From the IMG/VR virus record IMGVR_UViG_3300049739_000011, positions 1 through 24,953 of that record: 24,953 nt of DNA, one strand, 5' to 3'. Source of the DNA: a virus. A program made the position numbers and the translations under genes. Of the stretch, positions 23,201 to 24,953 are shown in pieces (within the stretch, counting starts at the first letter, position 1; the number at the start of each line of letters is the position of its first letter). Under the pieces are notes generated by a model that saw only the letters and a program-made list of their open reading frames with translations, was not told the DNA's origin and ran no database searches.

Positions 23201-24582
23201 AGCGTTGGGGCTTGTTGGGTTTAAGACAGGCAATGAAAATTGCTACTGACGAAAACTATGACCAAGTAGCTTTAGTAACTGGTGCAATACAAGCAAAAAG
23301 AAATGCAAAACTAGTTACTGCTGAACAAGGCGCTACTCTGTATAAAAACCCTTTCTTTGAGGAAGGCGGTACTGAGCCTCAATGGGTTCTTGAAGGACAG
23401 TCAAAAGTAAACAAAACGCTGTATCAAAACTTTAAAACTTTTGAAGACGCTGAAAAAGGACTTGCTAAAGCTATAGGTAAGAAAGACGCTGAAAAATTAT
23501 TAAATAGTAAGCAAGAAAACGGTGAGTACGTTTTACAAGAACCAGTTGAGTTTAGAAAAGGTGGAGATAAGTTCTTTAGTTTTTATGACAAGACACTTAT
23601 CAAACTTCTTAATGATAGGTTTGGAAAGAAGTATGGAGTACAGGTTAAGTATGAACCGTACGTTAGAGGCGATGAAATAGTAGAGCTTCCTACACTTGAG
23701 ATTACTCCTAAGATGCGTAAGGATATTGATAAAGGATTACCTATGTTCTCTGAAGGTGGATATGTCGTAGCAAAAGGCGACACCCTTTCAAAAATCGCAA
23801 GAGATAATAATATAACTGTAGCAAGACTTGCAAAACTTAATGACATTAAAGATTTTAATAAGATTTTTGTAGGTCAAGGTTTAACGTTAAGCGCTGAGCC
23901 TACTAAAAGCATAGCAAAACAAGTTGAGCAAGTACAGCAAGCTGAGCCTGTTAAAGCTGTTATGCCGAAGCAAACCAGTAAGAAACCTTTAGTACAGTCG
24001 AGCCGACAAAAAACTGTAGATGCTCTTCGTAAAAATTTAGCAAACCCTAACTCTAGTTCTAGCATAACAAGGAAACAAGTTGCTGAACAAAGAGGCGATG
24101 GCTTGTTAAATAGCCAAGTGTTTAAAAACTTAGCGACGTATGTTAATCCTTTTGGTAAAGATAAAACAGAAGCAGATTATAGTTCTGAAGTTATTGAACA
24201 GTTAAAAATAGCTGCAAGAAACGCAAGGAAAGACGGTCGAACAAATATTGACTACGCTGACTACAGTAAAGAATCTAATGTTCGTGCTCAAGCAGGAATG
24301 CCTCAACAGCGTACTAGAGACCGGCTTTTAACTAGAGCCTTTAAAGGTCAGCTAACTCCTACTGAAGAAGCAGCATTTTCTGTAGGTGGCGCTCAACTTC
24401 AGGTAGAGGAAGATGACGTATTTGTAACTGACATATATGATTTTTCAAAGCTTACAGATGAAGAACGGACTACAGAACAGCGTGACCGATACTCATACTT
24501 GAGAGACTTTATGTCTAAAATACCCGGCAATGAGTTTAGAAGTAAAATTAAAATTGGAACAAGACAGGAGTTTGAACTATAA
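17260..24582 (+). CDS. Giant multi-domain internal virion (ejection) protein, 2440 aa
   Basis: AAAGGA precedes ATG 17260. Visible regions: a helical N-terminus; hydrophobic Ala/Gly-rich segments at about 142-262; DNYTPRMW near 527 within a helical body (about 350-860); a second hydrophobic region (about 888-1050) with NPKTSILFQLLSYPAAF and LTLPLGPLGSDAM, resembling domains in phage polyvalent proteins; an ADP-ribosyltransferase-like region (about 1361-1606); a very acidic linker (about 1720-1800); a DEVQSD/PFKDD domain (about 1868-2165) split by a coiled coil; a LysM repeat (2168-2211); and a basic tail. T7 gp16 (1318 aa) also has membrane-active parts but carries an N-terminal transglycosylase, which I do not see here. 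It is probably packaged and ejected, anchoring to the wall and delivering enzymatic domains. It overlaps the M15 peptidase start by one base (TAATG). Confidence 0.85.
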   Translation: MAIEYKDGKIVRTGDDGMSHTYEEIYGGTPAAPEPEMSITDYENNPQVIEKFERLTGYLAEQKGLGTTIVDVGAALGKDNIAETMRDFQNRLGTKIAAIQNLKDAPQEIKDDLNFLLQNWEKASPEGAAEWTESVYHNMADFLINPETFAAIGAGIATSPAGGTGGIATKVATTAAKTAATRKLYSVLSATTAASAKNPKTAIAAFSALYGGADDLLMQDLEITTGARKEIDLGQTAQTAFISAGAGVGLYGAGQYIAKGYKSLRNSTDTPQTKSTVKEDSESFDNARQLDLFDDDVDEKILNGLDTPRLDADAPEGTQGTLFDFDSPVGVPVVKFVDDLGGGEATKKSILSEIRNIANSQETRKVKRSAIRQVLYKSAAELTANFYGKTAGTLTPFRAVSGTARILQQKLHHDFGIEGDILKPGQKQEKVVGQDLFEVQREITGRYNERFRAIVDELSSTQFKTKFADNVNAALSLSVRSSKPITHEGFDEATNKAINRAAGEIKELYLDMGTRLKDIGVIDKLVDNYTPRMWSRSAIEKNPEKLIALLVEKGGMNEKGARATVKNMLNVKNQIEGGNGSGHFFSAKRKINEIGDDADFEEFLNTDVLGTLHAYTFQTGKQIAKHRVLGVTNFEQFSKFYINRIRKEVTDAGETFTEKDAKNLERLYRTQTGEGLERFGIKAQTAGDAYSLVNRVAYLGLATVSSLTEIMLNISKAGVRNSVKGLGDALQMSHKRVTGDLETTLKNKHGLTAAEAFAEMRKFSIYVDQEMGQLGDRLTGDALINETMQKASNKFFRVNMLDQWTKFVQNVSFRSGKNLINENIEKLSKYGDNPLDSRGKTLAGELAELGIDYKKGVTWWKAGAKLDDDFYQKDLLAGTARYVNGVVLQPTGLAGNKPYLLANPKTSILFQLLSYPAAFSNTIIKDMGKTLTKSPLRGGVGRIAPAALLMTGMARWTNYLRTGGDSEKNKDMDEIIYDSVARWGGNGLLIDSVNRARDAAKYTNNSAAYLTLPLGPLGSDAMSLYQQGLLPTLGNKVPVLSGSYFGKEILGDYKVRQYKKDLRKAQSKLSDALIPDFKGTTTGIGSSRKEFKFGGIAKAVQGSVMDVLGKKTEVAESFKDNMVSPLANATDNLIKPEKLQEISRKIEAEYSGALNSENTLAGESLAEAYIINEIKKRNIYAEDIVNMPKLKKALESVDLEDAKYKFAEARRKEIATDDEHAIALDTIQELASDHDANAKISTAVKGSVAEIKNVYNSLKVNLTKQELDTVAEANYDEAAIKSLHDFVISRVKHPSIAGDFVSDTGAEKISRDILFKIAAQGNIDISKFNPPKIAAKENESIVPLSGEARTEAVDKFLTGSKVKKIIYRARKSYSNREFFMSFAMPREMGTHMGNQGAADNIRLRDLIFDYWDGNEARDLYIGNKNQLTQPETFQLYGELIKEAIQRKKGTPNFDDYIIEEGVVNIKNPLVYKPFDEQVENAGQTWDIVEIFTSPDGPQEFLTNIKASGTKITSELVDELEILIDKAYDVKTKTAESALDKVEKELMTIEVNIDTQNMLKKLGFDGIEYQNKLEKGYINDDDISYIAFDPEQFKTLDSAGFDPKDARHRYMSGSKVIAKEIAKYFAPKRESGMFSVAQKEAANLGKKPVQGDVMLKRLKDRMAQVRTDAEEIKWTGLEEKFAGQKNVTREDLIKHIDENEFDLEVSVGRVSEKEKLSNQATLDNAVDDMPIDDVADDFGTTRDEQFDNWMEENHGFESSLMDDMLDAGDDEAFEEMYDELFSQFLRETGEDIDTGVPAGADFKSNRMHLDYSFEGVDTKNYREVVLSLPERFKRVALDYQHDHFPTIKNPVVHVRLSDIEPSKTNKKTLLIDEVQSDAHQQASRKPKGKQYQTEGTEVSSQRQAELSDEIDALDAEVEKLEKLLPSITDPAEYKKTELKIKELKDRSNALDEQLAQDDDGYFNIDFSDEDVAVPDLPFKDDKRWGLLGLRQAMKIATDENYDQVALVTGAIQAKRNAKLVTAEQGATLYKNPFFEEGGTEPQWVLEGQSKVNKTLYQNFKTFEDAEKGLAKAIGKKDAEKLLNSKQENGEYVLQEPVEFRKGGDKFFSFYDKTLIKLLNDRFGKKYGVQVKYEPYVRGDEIVELPTLEITPKMRKDIDKGLPMFSEGGYVVAKGDTLSKIARDNNITVARLAKLNDIKDFNKIFVGQGLTLSAEPTKSIAKQVEQVQQAEPVKAVMPKQTSKKPLVQSSRQKTVDALRKNLANPNSSSSITRKQVAEQRGDGLLNSQVFKNLATYVNPFGKDKTEADYSSEVIEQLKIAARNARKDGRTNIDYADYSKESNVRAQAGMPQQRTRDRLLTRAFKGQLTPTEEAAFSVGGAQLQVEEDDVFVTDIYDFSKLTDEERTTEQRDRYSYLRDFMSKIPGNEFRSKIKIGTRQEFEL
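21340..22077 (+). other. ADP-ribosyltransferase-like domain in the giant protein
   Basis: Residues about 1361-1606 keep the sequence landmarks of ART-like domains in phage polyvalent proteins as I remember them: IIYRAR at 1365-1370 in place of the usual YHGT, GTHMGN with QGAA at 1389-1398, KNPL near 1466-1469, LGFDGIEYQN at 1561-1570 with Glu1573, and SYIAFDPEQFK at 1583-1593, then GFDPKDAR. The spacing and order are right. The His of the first motif is Arg, so the active form may be of the R-type or it may be inactive. Assignment is pattern-based. Confidence 0.6.
22861..23754 (+). other. Polyvalent-protein-type domain (DEVQSD ... ITPKM)
   Basis: LLIDEVQSDAHQ (1868-1879) is followed, after a coiled-coil insert, by DLPFKDDKRWGLLGLRQAM (1974-1992), YDQVALVTG (to 2008), FYDKTLIKLLNDRFGKKYG (2108 onward) and ITPKMRKDIDKGLPMF (2148-2163). 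This series matches a domain I recall from large phage and mobile-element proteins, where an E-QSD motif and a final ITPxM...G-P-(L/M)-F segment are conserved. Its biochemical activity is not known to me. Confidence 0.6.
23761..23892 (+). other. LysM peptidoglycan-binding repeat
   Basis: Residues 2168-2211 read YVVAKGDTLSKIARDNNIT, then RLAKLNDIKD, then IFVGQGLTLS. This is a complete single LysM: the Y-x-V-x-x-G-D-T-L-x-x-I-A opening, the L-x-x-L-N centre and the I-x-V-G-Q-x-L closing. LysM binds N-acetylglucosamine-containing glycans such as peptidoglycan. It probably positions the ejected protein at the cell wall. Confidence 0.92.
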
Positions 24583-24941
24583 TGGAATTTAAGTACTTTA
24601 AACTAGAAGACTTTAACTGCCAAGAGACCGGCGAAAATAAAATGAACGTGGACTTTATCCACAGACTAGATGAACTTCGGGAGGCTTGTGGCTTCCCATT
24701 CATTATTACTAGCGGCTATCGCAGCCCATCACATTCAATAGAAGCACGTAAGGAGAAACCCGGAACACATGCCCAAGGTTATGCAGCAGACATCAAAGCG
24801 GTTGGTGGCAATCAACGACACGAGATTATTAAACAGGCGCTCGCCCTTGGCTTTAGCGGCGTTGGAGTGGCTCGTACATTTATCCATGTGGACGACAGGG
24901 CTATTCACGATGGTAAAACTCCTGTAGCTTGGTGTTACTAA
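24582..24941 (+). CDS. M15-family peptidase, probable endolysin
   Basis: This 119-aa protein has AGGAG upstream and starts within the previous stop (TAATG). It is a compact M15_3/VanY-like zinc peptidase: the FKLEDFNCQETGENKMN opening, SGYRSPSHS (44-52), and zinc ligands His63 and Asp70 in GTHAQGYAAD. His102 in FIHVD is the third zinc ligand, and the protein ends with Trp117. Phage members cleave peptide bonds in peptidoglycan stems (D-Ala-D-Ala carboxypeptidase or L-Ala-D-Glu endopeptidase) and serve as endolysins. No signal peptide is present, so export would need a holin. The candidate holin is about 15 kb upstream. A virion-associated role alongside the giant protein is the alternative, because the two genes are coupled. 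Confidence 0.88.
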   Translation: MEFKYFKLEDFNCQETGENKMNVDFIHRLDELREACGFPFIITSGYRSPSHSIEARKEKPGTHAQGYAADIKAVGGNQRHEIIKQALALGFSGVGVARTFIHVDDRAIHDGKTPVAWCY

Positions 24942-24953
24942 GTGAGATTGTTG

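Noticed and set aside
24942-24953. GTG at 24942 as the start of a following gene
   Set aside because: Only four codons are visible and no distinctive ribosome site precedes it, so nothing can be supported.

Overview
This window is a block of late (virion and lysis) genes from a short-tailed, podovirus-type phage. All credible genes lie on the + strand, packed end to end with overlaps or gaps of a few bases. The sequence is moderately AT-rich. Protein styles recalled from marine metagenomic phages occur throughout: the T7-like capsid, the tail-fibre C-terminal motif LDDYEEGTWTP, the GPGTGTSDS...DGEF motif, and a very large internal virion protein. I infer a marine podophage of the broad T7-like or HMO-2011/pelagiphage kind infecting a Gram-negative bacterium. 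The host cannot be read from the sequence. Terminase, portal, replication and RNA polymerase genes are not in the window.

Layout. Positions 1-57 hold the tail of an upstream gene. Positions 54-1502 encode an acidic, low-complexity structural-type protein with a conserved C-terminal motif. A 130-base leader (1503-1632) carries three copies of one bulged hairpin and leads into the scaffolding gene (1633-2433) and the major capsid gene (2467-3435), which is closed by a strong intrinsic terminator (3453-3480). The tail follows: a T7 gp11-like adaptor/tubular protein (3506-4276), a gp12/P22 gp10-like nozzle protein (4278-5930) and a tail fibre with YHDG-type repeats (5935-8655).

Positions 8695-10174 form a small accessory and lysis cassette: a conserved small protein, a 56-residue holin-like membrane protein and a TTG-started glycosyltransferase-like protein. 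From 10167 to 24582 lies the presumed internal-core/ejection block of five proteins: 1168 aa with a long hendecad (11-residue) coiled-coil array, 420 aa with a cationic amphipathic N-terminus, 198 aa, 559 aa, and a 2440-aa giant. The giant carries hydrophobic segments, an ADP-ribosyltransferase-like region, a polyvalent-protein-type domain and a LysM repeat. The last gene (24582-24941) is a compact M15-family peptidase that probably serves as endolysin.

How the genes work together (inference). Scaffold and capsid build the head. The adaptor, nozzle and fibre form the tail. The internal proteins are packaged and ejected at infection to cross the envelope. The holin-like protein and the M15 peptidase open the cell at the end. 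The most unusual features are the triple hairpin leader before scaffold/capsid and the multi-domain giant virion protein. No intergenic stretch exceeds about 130 bases, and I see no tRNA, CRISPR array, IS element or lysogeny gene.
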